Shown here: one piece after another, positions 43,332 through 52,734 of the stretch
Position numbering within the stretch: position 1 is the first letter of the stretch
How the letters are laid out: the number at the start of each line of letters is the position of its first letter
Assembly (NCBI RefSeq): GCF_000430845.1
Contig: NZ_AUMU01000014.1
Location: 1 to 64,000, forward strand
DNA: 64,000 nt
DNA from: Chryseobacterium gregarium DSM 19109
GTDB taxonomy: Bacteria > Bacteroidota > Bacteroidia > Flavobacteriales > Weeksellaceae
Direction: 5' to 3'
Program-made: the position numbers and the translations under genes
Notes under the pieces: model-generated
The model's input: only the letters and a program-made list of their open reading frames with translations
Database searches by the model: none
Told to the model about the DNA's origin: nothing

Positions 43332-45233
43332 ATGATTTCCCAGCAAGATTTTCAAGAGCTAAAATTTAAAACCTTAAAATATTTTTGGGGATACGATCAC
43401 TTCCGTGACGCCCAGGAAGATATTATTGATTCGGTAATTAATGAAAAAGACACGCTTGTCCTGCTGCCGACAGGAGCCGGTAAATCCCTGTGCTATCAGC
43501 TGCCCGCTTTATTAAAAGAAGGGACCTGCTTAATTATTTCTCCGCTTCTGGCTCTGATGAAAGACCAGGTGAACCAACTGAAGTCAAGAGGGATAGAAGC
43601 CGAATACCTGTCTTCCGAACTTGATGAATATGATGCTGAAGGTATTTATAACCGTTGTAAAGAAGGATTGACAAAAATGCTGTATGTTTCTCCTGAACGG
43701 TTAACGAACAAACAGTTTTTACAGAACATCGAAGAAATCCAGCTGTCATTTATTGCGGTGGATGAGGCACACTGTATTTCAGAATGGGGCCAGGATTTCC
43801 GTCCCAGTTATCAGAATATCAAAAACTTCAGAACGAGCAACCCGAAAATTCCATGCCTTGCCCTAACCGCAACGGCCACCCCGAAAGTTCTGGAAGAAAT
43901 TAAACTGAAGCTTGAGCTTAAGGAGCCTAAAGTTTTTCAGAAAAGTTTTAAAAGAGAAAACATACGGATCTTTACTGAAGAAGTTTCTGACAAGTTCCAG
44001 CGGATTTATGATATTTTAAAATTTACGCAGGAAGCCGGGATCATTTATGTAAGAACGAGAAAAGAAGCCGAGCAGCTCACCGAATTTTTGCTGAAAAAAC
44101 AGATGAAAAATGTTGACTTCTTTCATGCCGGCCTGACAACTAAAGAAAAAAATGCCAAACAGACAATCTGGAACAACAGTGACAGGCATGTTCTGGTTTC
44201 TACCAATGCCTTCGGGATGGGGATTGACAAAGATAATGTACGGTTTGTGATGCACTACTCGCCCGCACCTTCTATCGAAAATTACTATCAGGAAATCGGG
44301 AGGTCCGGCAGAGACAGCCAGGACAGCTTTGCTTTTCTGCTGTGGAATAAACAAGAGATTATAAATTTTGACCAGATCCTAAAAAATCAGATTCCCAACA
44401 AAGCAGAATTTTTAAAGATTGTCACCTACCTCTACTCTATTTTTCAGGTAGCGGAATTTGAGATGCCGGACAAAGTTTTCCAGCTCAACACAGCCGGAAT
44501 CCAGAATTTCACGCGGTTATCAAATGCAAAGATTAAAAATGTTCTGAACTTTCTTCACAACCAGGAAATCATTTATTTTAACGATCATAAAAGCCTTTCC
44601 TCATTACAGCTTTTAATGCAGGCACACGAGATTGACCAGCTGCCCCATAAAGATGCTTATTTTATTGAGCTGATGCTTCGCACGGTTTCAGGAATTACCA
44701 CGCATAAAGTCATGTTCAGTGAACAGCAGGTAAGCAATAAAATCGGTGTAAGTATCCATTTGATCAAAGAAAGGTTAAAAGAGCTTCAGCAAAAAGGCTA
44801 TATAGAATACGTTGACGGTGCTTTGTCCAGCGTTAAGTTTTTAAAGCCGAGGGACGAAAGAGTGAATAATGCCGCCTACTGGAAATTATTTGAACATATC
44901 CAGAAAAATAAAATCCAGAAATGGGAAGAAATGAAATTTTACGTTGAAGACAACCAATACTGTAAAATGAAACTGATTCTGGCCTATTTCGGAGAGAAAA
45001 AATCCAAGAACTGCGGCCAGTGCTCAGTCTGTGAAAAAAATAAGCAGTCTATTTTCGGGAAGAATATTTCAAACCAGATTATCAGCTTACTGGCAAAAAG
45101 GCCATCCTCGATTGAGGAGCTTTCCATCCAGCTGAGTTACCATTCCAAAGAAAATATTCTGGAAAACCTTATTTTCCTGCTGGATTCCGGAAAAGTAAAA
45201 ATGTTGAATTTCAGAACTTACTCATTAGCATAG
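43332..45233 (+). CDS. recQ: ATP-dependent DNA helicase RecQ
   Basis: A 633-residue 3'-5' DNA helicase from ATG 43332 (MISQQDFQELKFKTLKYFWG). Walker A LPTGAGKSLCYQ (Lys51), DEAHCISEWGQDFRP, the GMGIDKDNVRFVMHY motif, and QEIGRSGRDSQ (motif VI) are clear. The zinc-binding segment ends GQCSVC and a winged-helix RQC region follows. No HRDC domain is visible, so this is the short form. It acts in recombination and fork repair. Confidence 0.93.
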   Translation: MISQQDFQELKFKTLKYFWGYDHFRDAQEDIIDSVINEKDTLVLLPTGAGKSLCYQLPALLKEGTCLIISPLLALMKDQVNQLKSRGIEAEYLSSELDEYDAEGIYNRCKEGLTKMLYVSPERLTNKQFLQNIEEIQLSFIAVDEAHCISEWGQDFRPSYQNIKNFRTSNPKIPCLALTATATPKVLEEIKLKLELKEPKVFQKSFKRENIRIFTEEVSDKFQRIYDILKFTQEAGIIYVRTRKEAEQLTEFLLKKQMKNVDFFHAGLTTKEKNAKQTIWNNSDRHVLVSTNAFGMGIDKDNVRFVMHYSPAPSIENYYQEIGRSGRDSQDSFAFLLWNKQEIINFDQILKNQIPNKAEFLKIVTYLYSIFQVAEFEMPDKVFQLNTAGIQNFTRLSNAKIKNVLNFLHNQEIIYFNDHKSLSSLQLLMQAHEIDQLPHKDAYFIELMLRTVSGITTHKVMFSEQQVSNKIGVSIHLIKERLKELQQKGYIEYVDGALSSVKFLKPRDERVNNAAYWKLFEHIQKNKIQKWEEMKFYVEDNQYCKMKLILAYFGEKKSKNCGQCSVCEKNKQSIFGKNISNQIISLLAKRPSSIEELSIQLSYHSKENILENLIFLLDSGKVKMLNFRTYSLA

Positions 45234-45298
45234 GATAATTTTGCGGGATACCGCAGATAAAGTCATCACCATAATTTATAACTTATAACCAAAGATCC

Positions 45299-45306
45299 TA
45301 TCTTTG
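45299..45306 (+). promoter_or_regulatory. -7 element giving a near-leaderless fmt message
   Basis: TATCTTTG matches TAnnTTTG and ends 4 bases before the ATG at 45311, so the transcript would begin at or very near the start codon. Confidence 0.55.
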
Positions 45307-45310
45307 CACC

Positions 45311-46258
45311 ATGAAATCATTAAAAGTCGTATTTTTAGGAACTCCGGAATTCGCAAAAACCTCGCTGGAGGCCATTCACCAGTCGCATCATCAGATCGTA
45401 GGGGTCGTAACCGTTGCGGATAAAGCAAGCGGACGCGGACAGAAGATCAATCAGTCACCGGTAAAAGTTTTTGCAACGGAAAATAACCTTCCTGTTTTTC
45501 AGCCTGAGAAACTGAGAAACCCTGAGTTTTTGGAAGAGTTAAGGAAACTGGAGGCTGATGTTTTTGTAGTCGTTGCTTTCAGAATGATGCCCAAGGTTCT
45601 TTTTGAAATGCCTAGAATGGGGACTTTTAACCTTCATGCTTCGCTTCTTCCTGATTACAGGGGTGCTGCGCCGATTAATTATGCCGTAATCAACGGTGAA
45701 GAAAAGACAGGAGCCACAACCTTTTTTATCAACGAAAAAATAGACGAAGGAAATATTCTGTTACAGGAGGAACTGGCTATTGCACCCGATGAAAATGCAG
45801 GAAGCCTTCATGATCGGTTAATGGAAACGGGAGCAAAACTCGTGGTAAAAACACTGGACGGATTAGCGGAAAATTTAATTACTGAAAAACCCCAGCCGGA
45901 GGTTGAATATCCTAAAAATGCTTTTAAAATTTTTAAGGAAGACACAAGAATCGACTGGACGAAAACCTCGAAAGAAGTCCACCAGTTTATTCTGGGCATG
46001 TCACCCTATCCTGCCGCCTTCACCACTTTAAAAATAGGAGAAGAAGAAAAAGGATTAAAAATATTCGGAGGGAAATTTGAAATTTCTGATCACGGAAAGC
46101 CAGTGGGAAGCCTGAAGATTTCAAAGAATGACTTTAAAATTTATACACAGGACGGACTCTATTACCCTTCTGAATTACAGCTGGAAGGTAAAAAGAGAAT
46201 GAATATCAAAGATTTCCTGAACGGGTTCAGGAATTTTGACGAAATACAAATGGCCTGA
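45311..46258 (+). CDS. fmt: Methionyl-tRNA formyltransferase
   Basis: A 315-residue enzyme that formylates initiator Met-tRNA using 10-formyl-tetrahydrofolate. VVFLGTPEFAKTSLE, DKASGRGQKINQSPVK and the catalytic block NLHASLLPDYRGAAPINYAV (Asn, His) are diagnostic, with the C-terminal OB-like domain after residue 205. It probably starts its own transcript. Confidence 0.97.
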   Translation: MKSLKVVFLGTPEFAKTSLEAIHQSHHQIVGVVTVADKASGRGQKINQSPVKVFATENNLPVFQPEKLRNPEFLEELRKLEADVFVVVAFRMMPKVLFEMPRMGTFNLHASLLPDYRGAAPINYAVINGEEKTGATTFFINEKIDEGNILLQEELAIAPDENAGSLHDRLMETGAKLVVKTLDGLAENLITEKPQPEVEYPKNAFKIFKEDTRIDWTKTSKEVHQFILGMSPYPAAFTTLKIGEEEKGLKIFGGKFEISDHGKPVGSLKISKNDFKIYTQDGLYYPSELQLEGKKRMNIKDFLNGFRNFDEIQMA

Positions 46259-46354
46259 TGTATTCAGGCCATTTTGTGTGAATTTTAAATAGTGATCTGC
46301 TTTATAAACAGATTTCATATAATCTGAAATCCTCAGCAAAACACATTTTATGTC

Positions 46355-47476
46355 TTACAGCTGTACCATCTCCGTTACCTCAACATCATAACCGCCTACC
46401 TGAGGCTTGATATCCGGGTTCTGGGTGATTACTTTAAACTTATTGATTCCGAGATTCTTTAAGATCTGTGTCCCGATTCCGTAATCCCTGTAATTGAAAG
46501 CGGCCGTCGGATGTTTTTGCTGTCCGTCCTGATAATTCAGGAACTGCTGTAGCTTTCTTAGGGTATTCTCGGAATTGGATACGTTATTGATAAAAATAAT
46601 GGCTCCTTTTCCTTCTTCAGTCACCATTCGGGTCACTTTCTCCAGCAATGGTTTTTCACCATTATTCAGTCTCGTCAGCACATCGAAATAAGAATCAGAA
46701 GACTGAACTCTTACCAGGACAGGCTCATCAACAGCCCAAGTTCCTTTCGTCAGGGCAAAATGAATCTGGTCATTAGAAGTTTCCCTGAACGCAAGGAAAT
46801 CGTAATCACCATATGCCGTTTTTACTTTTCTTTCTTCAATTCTTTCGATAAGGTTTCCTTTTTTAAGCTGATAATGAATCAGGTCTTCAATGGAAACAAT
46901 CTTCATATTATGTTTCTGTGCAAATGCATACAGATCCGGTAAACGCGACATGGTACCGTCTTCGTTCATAATTTCACAGATCACTCCACCTTCTTTTAAA
47001 CCTGCCAGACAGGTAAGATCAATAGCTGCTTCTGTATGTCCTGCTCTTTTCAGAACCCCTCCTTTCCTTGCACGAAGCGGGAAGATATGGCCAGGGCGCA
47101 TAAAATCGGTAGGTTTAGACCTTTCGTCCATCAAAGCAAGAATCGTTTTAGCCCTGTCTCCGGCAGAAATCCCTGTGGAAGTCCCGTTTCCGAGAAGGTC
47201 GACAGATACCGTAAAAGCAGTTTCTTTAGGATCACTGCTGCGGCTTACCATCACATCCAGTCCCAGTTCATCACATCTTTTTTCAGGAAGCGGCATACAG
47301 ATCAGGCCTCTTCCGTGAACGGCCATAAAATTGATCAGTTCAGGAGTCGTCAGTTCTGCTGCACACAGGAAGTCCCCTTCATTTTCTCTGTCTTCATCGT
47401 CTACCACTATGATTATTTTACCATTTTTAAGGTCTTCGATAGCCTCCGGAATAGTATTTAATTTAATATCGGACAT
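46355..47476 (-). CDS. ribB: 3,4-dihydroxy-2-butanone-4-phosphate synthase with degenerate GTP cyclohydrolase II half
   Basis: A 373-residue riboflavin-pathway protein. The N-terminal half (1-205) has all DHBP synthase motifs: VVDDEDRENEGDF, GRGLICMPL, RPGHIFPLRARKGGVLKRAG and HTEAAIDL. The C-terminal half has the GTP cyclohydrolase II layout, but where the zinc-binding block (HSECLTGD then LRCDC) belongs it reads RVQSSDSYFDVLTRLNNG and has no Cys. RDYGIGTQILKNLGI and NPDIKPQVGGYDVEV remain. Only the first activity is expected. Start ATG 47476 is preferred; the upstream TTG lies in the promoter. Confidence 0.9.
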   Translation of the reverse strand: MSDIKLNTIPEAIEDLKNGKIIIVVDDEDRENEGDFLCAAELTTPELINFMAVHGRGLICMPLPEKRCDELGLDVMVSRSSDPKETAFTVSVDLLGNGTSTGISAGDRAKTILALMDERSKPTDFMRPGHIFPLRARKGGVLKRAGHTEAAIDLTCLAGLKEGGVICEIMNEDGTMSRLPDLYAFAQKHNMKIVSIEDLIHYQLKKGNLIERIEERKVKTAYGDYDFLAFRETSNDQIHFALTKGTWAVDEPVLVRVQSSDSYFDVLTRLNNGEKPLLEKVTRMVTEEGKGAIIFINNVSNSENTLRKLQQFLNYQDGQQKHPTAAFNYRDYGIGTQILKNLGINKFKVITQNPDIKPQVGGYDVEVTEMVQL

Positions 47477-47494
47477 TTTTACTTTAAATTTCGG

Positions 47495-47502
47495 CAAAGA
47501 TA
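47495..47502 (-). promoter_or_regulatory. -7 element before ribB
   Basis: On the minus strand TATCTTTG lies 18 bases before the ATG at 47476. Confidence 0.5.
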
Positions 47503-47541
47503 CTTATAAAAAAAGCATCTCCCAATTATATAAACGGTTTG

Positions 47542-48546
47542 TTACACGGTAACTAGAGAGTCTTTTCCTTTTCTGAAAATATGATAAGACTCCAGCCTTT
47601 TCTGATGATCGTAAATATGGGAATTGATCATCAGTTCATCTACATTGAATGCTGCCTGAAAGCTTTCCAGCTTTTCCGTAATTTCCGCCTGGTCCCCGAT
47701 AAAAGTATACCTCAGCTTCTGCAACACCATCGATTTCTCCATGGGAGACCAGATGTCATCCATATTTTCAACCGGCGGCGCAAACGGCTTCCTGTCATTT
47801 CTTACGATATTGATAAAAGCCTGAAATAAAGTGGTCGACATCTTATGCGCTTCTTCTGACGTTTCCGCTGCAACTCCGTTGACACAAGCAATAATATAAG
47901 GCTTTTCCGCATATTTTGAAGGCTCAAAATTCTGTCTGTAAATATTGAAGGCCATTTCCATCTGTTCAGGAGCAAAATGCCCTGCGAAGGCATAAGGCAG
48001 CCCTAGTTCTGCAGCCAGAAAAGCACTGTCTGTGCTGGACCCCAGAATATACAATGGAATATCCAGTCCTTCTCCGGGAATGGCACGGACTAAAGCATCT
48101 GCATTATCTTTTGAAAAATAAGTCTGCAGTTCCAGAATCTGCCTTGGAAACTGCTGATTGATGATCGCCGGGTTACGTCCCAATGCCTGAGCAGTAAGGC
48201 CGTCGGTTCCGGGTGCTCTTCCCAAACCGAGATCAATCCTTCCCGGAAAAAGGGATTCCAAAGTTCCGAACTGTTCGGCAATAACCAGTGAACTGTGGTT
48301 CGGAAGCATAATGCCGCCTGATCCTACTCTTATTTTTTTGGTCCCGTTGGCAATGAAACCGATCAGAACCGAGGTAGCAGAACTGGCAATGCTTTCCATA
48401 TTATGATGTTCGGCAAGCCAGAATCTTTTATAATCAAGGTTTTCAGTAAAGTTTGCTAAAGACAAGCTGTCCTGAAAAGTATCGTGAATGGTCTTATGCT
48501 GCTTAACGGGCGCAAGATCCAATACCGATATTTCAAAATTCTTCAT
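47542..48546 (-). CDS. LLM-class flavin-dependent oxidoreductase
   Basis: A 334-residue luciferase-like monooxygenase with a TIM-barrel fold. KRFWLAEHHNMESIASSATS, RVGSGGIMLPNHSSLVIAEQ, LESLFPGRIDLGLGRAPGTD and the substrate-side YILGSSTDSAFLAAELGLPY mark the single-chain group (YhbW-like). It would use reduced flavin and oxygen. The substrate is unknown. It has its own promoter on the far side of ribB. Confidence 0.92.
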   Translation of the reverse strand: MKNFEISVLDLAPVKQHKTIHDTFQDSLSLANFTENLDYKRFWLAEHHNMESIASSATSVLIGFIANGTKKIRVGSGGIMLPNHSSLVIAEQFGTLESLFPGRIDLGLGRAPGTDGLTAQALGRNPAIINQQFPRQILELQTYFSKDNADALVRAIPGEGLDIPLYILGSSTDSAFLAAELGLPYAFAGHFAPEQMEMAFNIYRQNFEPSKYAEKPYIIACVNGVAAETSEEAHKMSTTLFQAFINIVRNDRKPFAPPVENMDDIWSPMEKSMVLQKLRYTFIGDQAEITEKLESFQAAFNVDELMINSHIYDHQKRLESYHIFRKGKDSLVTV

Positions 48547-48573
48547 ATTTTAAATTTTAGGTTTAAAACCAAA

Positions 48574-48581
48574 CAAATTTA
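48574..48581 (-). promoter_or_regulatory. -7 element before LLM oxidoreductase gene
   Basis: On the minus strand TAAATTTG lies 27 bases before the ATG at 48546. Confidence 0.5.
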
Positions 48582-48814
48582 AAGCTAATAATCTGCATTA
48601 GTTACTTTTTGTAATTGATAGGATTGATGGTATAGTTCAGGAAAAAACTATTGGAATAAAATTGTTGTCTGATAATTTAACTGTACGTTATGGAAGACTT
48701 TTTATATTTGAATTTATATCCTTTTTAAAGATGAGATTATTAATATTAAAAAATGTCCACAATTAAATAAATGCATGGAATAAAATCTTAATATTGCTGA
48801 ATTAATTTCAAATC

Positions 48815-49261
48815 ATGGAATCGAAAATAATCTACATTGAAAATAAATCTTTCAGTCATCATGGGCCGGCATGGATTGGTTTTGTAGAGTTCTCAAAATC
48901 AGGACAAACAGTTTACTTCAACGGTAAAGCATTAAAAAAACTTAAAAACCCAGGAATTAATGCCAATCATTTTGATATTGAAACAGGAGAAGAGTATTGG
49001 GTTTCGGGAATAAAGAAAAATGGGCAGGATAGGCATTGGTGCGGAGGTGGAAAAATTATGATTGATAAAAATTCGATTGATGAATATTTAAAATTGGTTG
49101 ATTTTAATCGTCTTGATGAAAAAAAATTTATCATAATTGAATTTACTGAAACTGACAAAAGTAAATTTAATGAACTCGAAAATACAGAAGTGGAATTTAC
49201 AGATAGAGGTCGACATACATGGTATTGGGATAATAACAAAAGAAAACTCAGTAGTATTTAA
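48815..49261 (+). CDS. Conserved hypothetical protein
   Basis: A 148-residue cytosolic protein that I do not recognise as a characterised family. Its first 70 residues (IENKSFSHHGPAWIGFVEFS, GQTVYFNGKALKK, then FDIETGEEYWVSGIKKNG) form a beta-rich unit with invariant-looking His, Trp and Cys (QDRHWCGGGKIMID). The tail is acidic and ends WYWDNNKRKLSSI. Similar proteins are sometimes labelled DXP synthase in databases, a label that nothing in this sequence supports. It stands alone in AT-rich DNA. Confidence 0.7.
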   Translation: MESKIIYIENKSFSHHGPAWIGFVEFSKSGQTVYFNGKALKKLKNPGINANHFDIETGEEYWVSGIKKNGQDRHWCGGGKIMIDKNSIDEYLKLVDFNRLDEKKFIIIEFTETDKSKFNELENTEVEFTDRGRHTWYWDNNKRKLSSI

Positions 49262-49300
49262 ATAAAAGCGGATTCAAATAAATTGAATCCACTTTTATTT

Positions 49301-51427
49301 TTACTTCCCTTTCTCCTTCTGGTAATTAAAATGATTAATTAAAATCCGGATTTCATTAAATTCAAAATCGTTGGGCAGTGCATTTTTCCATTCCGTCAAT
49401 GTCTCTTTAGGAGCGCTATGGAAGAGTTCTTCAAATGCTTTGATCTTATCTGAAGTAATCACTCTTGAAATCTCCAGTAAGCCCTGTTCCGCAAATTTTG
49501 CCAGATGGCCGATGACCGTCTCTTTCACCAACCCTCTTTCTAAGGCGATTTCAGAAATGGTTTTTCCCTGCTCAAACAGTTGAAAAGTCAGCACCTGAGA
49601 CGGAACTTTTGCAATTTTCATACTGATTTCCTTATCGTTTTTTTCTTCCAGAAGCCTGGTTTCCAGCAGATGGATTTCCTTTAGACTGTTCAGGTATTCT
49701 TCAATATCTTCCAGCCATACCCTGAATTCCTCATTGTACTGCTTTAAGCCTTTCGTTCCTTTGATCTCTGCATAAAATTCTTTCAGCGGACTGAATACTT
49801 TATCCCTTACCTCGGTAAAAAAGAAGTTAACGGCACCTTTAGATTTATTTTCAATCTCGGACCATTCTTCTTTCTTCTCAATAAAAAGATTCACCTTTTG
49901 GGAAATGACCCTTTCTAATTTTTCAAAGATTTTCCCAAGGTTTACAATCTCAGGTTTCAACTGAATATACAGCTGCTTCGTTTTTAGATGATCAATACTT
50001 TTCGTAACAATAGAAAGGTTATTCCAGTCTTCCACTTCTTTTAAAAGCCATTGGCAATCTACGGTACGAAGCACTTTTCTGATGCTGTAATCATATTTTT
50101 CCTGATTTAAGATCGATTCCACATTATCGTTGGCATGGGTCTCTCCCTGGAATTTTAAAATCCGGTTGTCTTTGAATATTACTTCAGGCGTTATTTTAGA
50201 CTTTAAAACAATGCCTTCCAAAGTCCTGCAACGTGACAGTGCCACATACACCTGGCCTGCCGTAAAGCTTTTCCCGGCATCAATAATTACCCGGTCGAAT
50301 GTGAGCCCCTGGCTTTTATGAATGGTGACAGCCCAGGCAAGCTTAATGGGGAACTGCTCAAAACTGCCGAGCACTTCTTCTTTGATATTTTTATCGGTAT
50401 CCAGGAAATATTTTTTCTGTTCCCAGACTTCCCGTTTTACCGTGATTTCCTTCTCGCTTCCGTCGAGGATTACTTTGATCTCATTTTCATCCAAAGCAGA
50501 AATTTCTCCCAGCTTTCCGTTAAAATATCTTTTTTCCCCGGAAATATCATTCCGGATAAACATAATCTGGGCACCGATTTTTAAATCCAGGAACTGTTCA
50601 TTCGGAAACTGGTTTTCCTTGAACTCACCGAAGAGCTTGGCTTCATAGGTCTTGGCACTGACCTTAATCTGATCCAGCTTTTCCTGGTTGATATCATCCG
50701 CCATCTTATTATGTGAACACAGATAAACGTAAGGCTCATCCTTTGAATTAAAATCAGGATCGTATCTTTCATTTAAGTGATCGAAATTGATATTGGCCAC
50801 ATCGCCGTCACGGATGGCATTCAATATCGCTAAAAAGTTTTCATCGGACTGCCGGTAGACTTTTGTCAGCTCAATCGTAATCAACGGGATCTCCTTGATG
50901 GCATGGCTGTCAAAAAAGAACGGAGAATTATAATACATCCTTAAGATATGCTCATCCCGCACCACCGGCGGAAGCTGGTATAAATCCCCGATGAAAAGCA
51001 TCTGAACCCCTCCGAACCGCTGGTTGTTCCTTCGTATGAACCGTAATGAAAAATCCATCATATCCAGAACGTCGGCCCGCAGCATCGAAACCTCATCAAT
51101 AATCACCACTTCCACTTCACGGAGAAGCTTGAGCTTATCTTTCCGGTATTTAAAGTGCGGCATAAGATCGGCAATGTTATTCGCCATACTGGTATCTATC
51201 CTTTCCGTAGTTGGCAGAAAAGTACGCAGCGGCAGACCAAACATCGAATGGATGGTAACGCCTCCAGCATTGATGGCAGCAATTCCCGTCGGGGCTATGA
51301 CAATGTGTTTCTTCCTTGTCCGTTTTACAAAATCATTCAGGAATGTCGTTTTTCCCGTTCCTGCTTTTCCCGTTAAAAATATGCTCCGGTTCGTGTGCTC
51401 TATTAAGTCAAAAAAATGATTGTTCAT
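49301..51427 (-). CDS. PIF1-like AAA helicase with C-terminal HTH
   Basis: A 708-residue superfamily 1 helicase. Walker A is FLTGKAGTGKTTFL (residues 20-27 core), then APTGIAAINAGGVTIHSMFG, VVIIDEVSMLRADVLDMMD, GGVQMLFIGDLYQLPPV, and the C-terminal motifs AWAVTIHKSQGLTFD and VYVALSRCRTLEG, as in PIF1/RecD proteins. After an extended coiled region, a helix-turn-helix of the HTH_40 type (FEQGKTISEIALERGLVKET) closes the protein. The start is ATG 51427; a TTG three codons upstream is part of the -7 element. Confidence 0.9.
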   Translation of the reverse strand: MNNHFFDLIEHTNRSIFLTGKAGTGKTTFLNDFVKRTRKKHIVIAPTGIAAINAGGVTIHSMFGLPLRTFLPTTERIDTSMANNIADLMPHFKYRKDKLKLLREVEVVIIDEVSMLRADVLDMMDFSLRFIRRNNQRFGGVQMLFIGDLYQLPPVVRDEHILRMYYNSPFFFDSHAIKEIPLITIELTKVYRQSDENFLAILNAIRDGDVANINFDHLNERYDPDFNSKDEPYVYLCSHNKMADDINQEKLDQIKVSAKTYEAKLFGEFKENQFPNEQFLDLKIGAQIMFIRNDISGEKRYFNGKLGEISALDENEIKVILDGSEKEITVKREVWEQKKYFLDTDKNIKEEVLGSFEQFPIKLAWAVTIHKSQGLTFDRVIIDAGKSFTAGQVYVALSRCRTLEGIVLKSKITPEVIFKDNRILKFQGETHANDNVESILNQEKYDYSIRKVLRTVDCQWLLKEVEDWNNLSIVTKSIDHLKTKQLYIQLKPEIVNLGKIFEKLERVISQKVNLFIEKKEEWSEIENKSKGAVNFFFTEVRDKVFSPLKEFYAEIKGTKGLKQYNEEFRVWLEDIEEYLNSLKEIHLLETRLLEEKNDKEISMKIAKVPSQVLTFQLFEQGKTISEIALERGLVKETVIGHLAKFAEQGLLEISRVITSDKIKAFEELFHSAPKETLTEWKNALPNDFEFNEIRILINHFNYQKEKGK

Positions 51428-51433
51428 CGTTTT

Positions 51434-51441
51434 CAAAAATA
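51434..51441 (-). promoter_or_regulatory. -7 element giving a near-leaderless helicase message
   Basis: On the minus strand TATTTTTG ends 6 bases before the ATG at 51427. Confidence 0.55.
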
Positions 51442-51516
51442 CGAAAATGAAATGTAAATTTTTGCCTTGGCATACGTTTTGAAAACACTTCTGTGTAACG
51501 CGAGAAAAAATATCGT

Positions 51517-51945
51517 ATGAAAATCCCTGTATTAGCCGTTTGTACGGCTCTTTTTATGGCTTCCTGCACTTCAATAAAAAATATGGATGCCCATCTTCCG
51601 AAAGATGTTTCGGAAAGACCTCTTGATGAAAACAGCCAGAAATATGACCAAGCACAGCTGGATCAGCTGAAGACGTCTATCGAATCTGAGATTTCAAAAG
51701 AAAAATGTACCGACGCTAACGAATGGAATTTTGCACCGATGGGTGCCAAATCCTGCGGCGGTCCACAGTTCTACATTGCCTATCCTAAAAAAATGGAAAC
51801 CACCATTCTTGCCAAAATCAATGATTATACAGAGAAGGTAAAAGCTTTCAATCAGAAATACGGGATCATGTCCGACTGTATGATGATCATGCCTCCTAAG
51901 TCTATTAAGTGTGTTGACGGAAAAGCAGAACTGGTTACTTCGTAA
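51517..51945 (+). CDS. Small lipoprotein of unknown function
   Basis: A 142-residue protein with a lipobox (FMASC, Cys17) after a short signal peptide. Mature-part landmarks are KCTDANEWNFAPMGAKSCGG, QFYIAYPKK and SDCMMIMPPKSIKCVDGKAE; four cysteines could form two disulfides in the periplasm. I recognise no characterised family. It is monocistronic with a strong terminator. Confidence 0.78.
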   Translation: MKIPVLAVCTALFMASCTSIKNMDAHLPKDVSERPLDENSQKYDQAQLDQLKTSIESEISKEKCTDANEWNFAPMGAKSCGGPQFYIAYPKKMETTILAKINDYTEKVKAFNQKYGIMSDCMMIMPPKSIKCVDGKAELVTS

Positions 51946-51981
51946 TTCAATATTAATTGATTCATATAATTTTCATTATAT

Positions 51982-52020
51982 AAAAATACCGCTTTATCGA
52001 GTTGAGAAAGCGGTATTTTA
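51982..52020. terminator. Terminator after small lipoprotein gene
   Basis: AAAATACCGCTTT (51983-51995) and AAAGCGGTATTTT (52007-52019) form a perfect 13-bp stem. It lies between convergent genes and may serve both. Confidence 0.88.
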
Positions 52021-52048
52021 AATGTTTTCAAGGACTACAAATCAATAT

Positions 52049-52585
52049 TTAACTTTCAACAGGTTTTACATTTTCTTTGTACCATGAAGAATATTTTACG
52101 TAATTATCGGCAACCCTGTTCACTTCCCCTTCAAGCAGCTGCGCATTGATATCTTTGATTTTCTTCGCCGGCACGCCGCCCCAGACTTCCCCGGATTTGA
52201 TGTGTGTGCCCTGGGTTACGACAGAACCCGCTCCTACAATGGAGTTTTCCTCAACCAGGCAGTCATCCATTACAATAGCGCCCATTCCGATCAGTACATT
52301 ATCGTGAATGGTACAGCCGTGAACAATCGCGTTATGGCCGATGGATACATTATTCCCGATATTCAGAGGGTGTTTCTGATAGGTACAATGCAGCATGGCA
52401 TTATCCTGGACATTCACCTTATTACCCATTTTTATATAGTGAACATCACCTCTGATCACCGCATTATACCAAATGCTGCAGTCTTTCCCCATTGTGACAT
52501 CCCCGATTATGGTTGCTGTTTCAGCTAAAAATGTATTTTCCCCGATCTGCGGTGCTTTTCCTAAAAGTTCTTTTATCAGTGCCAT
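52049..52585 (-). CDS. Gamma-carbonic-anhydrase family protein
   Basis: A 178-residue left-handed beta-helix protein from ATG 52585 (MALIKELLGKAPQIGENTFL). Hexapeptide repeats run through the middle. The zinc ligands of the family are visible in AMLHCTYQ and GHNAIVHGC. SIWYNAVIRGDVHYIKMGN and VGAGSVVTQGTHIKSGEVWG are the YrdA/PaaY-type signatures. Hydration of CO2 is possible, but many relatives lack strong activity. Confidence 0.92.
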   Translation of the reverse strand: MALIKELLGKAPQIGENTFLAETATIIGDVTMGKDCSIWYNAVIRGDVHYIKMGNKVNVQDNAMLHCTYQKHPLNIGNNVSIGHNAIVHGCTIHDNVLIGMGAIVMDDCLVEENSIVGAGSVVTQGTHIKSGEVWGGVPAKKIKDINAQLLEGEVNRVADNYVKYSSWYKENVKPVES

Positions 52586-52705
52586 AAGTCTTGTTTTGAA
52601 TATTTGAAGGAGCCTTTTTAAAAATTCATCCCGCTTCACCCTTCTTAAATGACAGTGATAGCAAAAATCTAACTTCGATCTTCGGACTCCTAATTTCTAA
52701 TTGCG

Positions 52706-52713
52706 TATTTTTG
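52706..52713 (+). promoter_or_regulatory. -7 element before Nfu gene
   Basis: TATTTTTG matches TAnnTTTG and ends 21 bases before the ATG at 52735, which supports that start over the upstream in-frame codon at 52711. Confidence 0.55.
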
Positions 52714-52734
52714 TATTTCAAATTTAAAGAAAAA

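Noticed and set aside
46890..47318. 142-codon plus ORF opposite ribB
   Set aside because: It is a shadow of the DHBP synthase coding region. The minus frame carries all family motifs.
48815..49261. DXP synthase label for the 148-residue protein
   Set aside because: The protein is far too short and has no thiamine-diphosphate or transketolase motif. Such a label would be a propagated misannotation.
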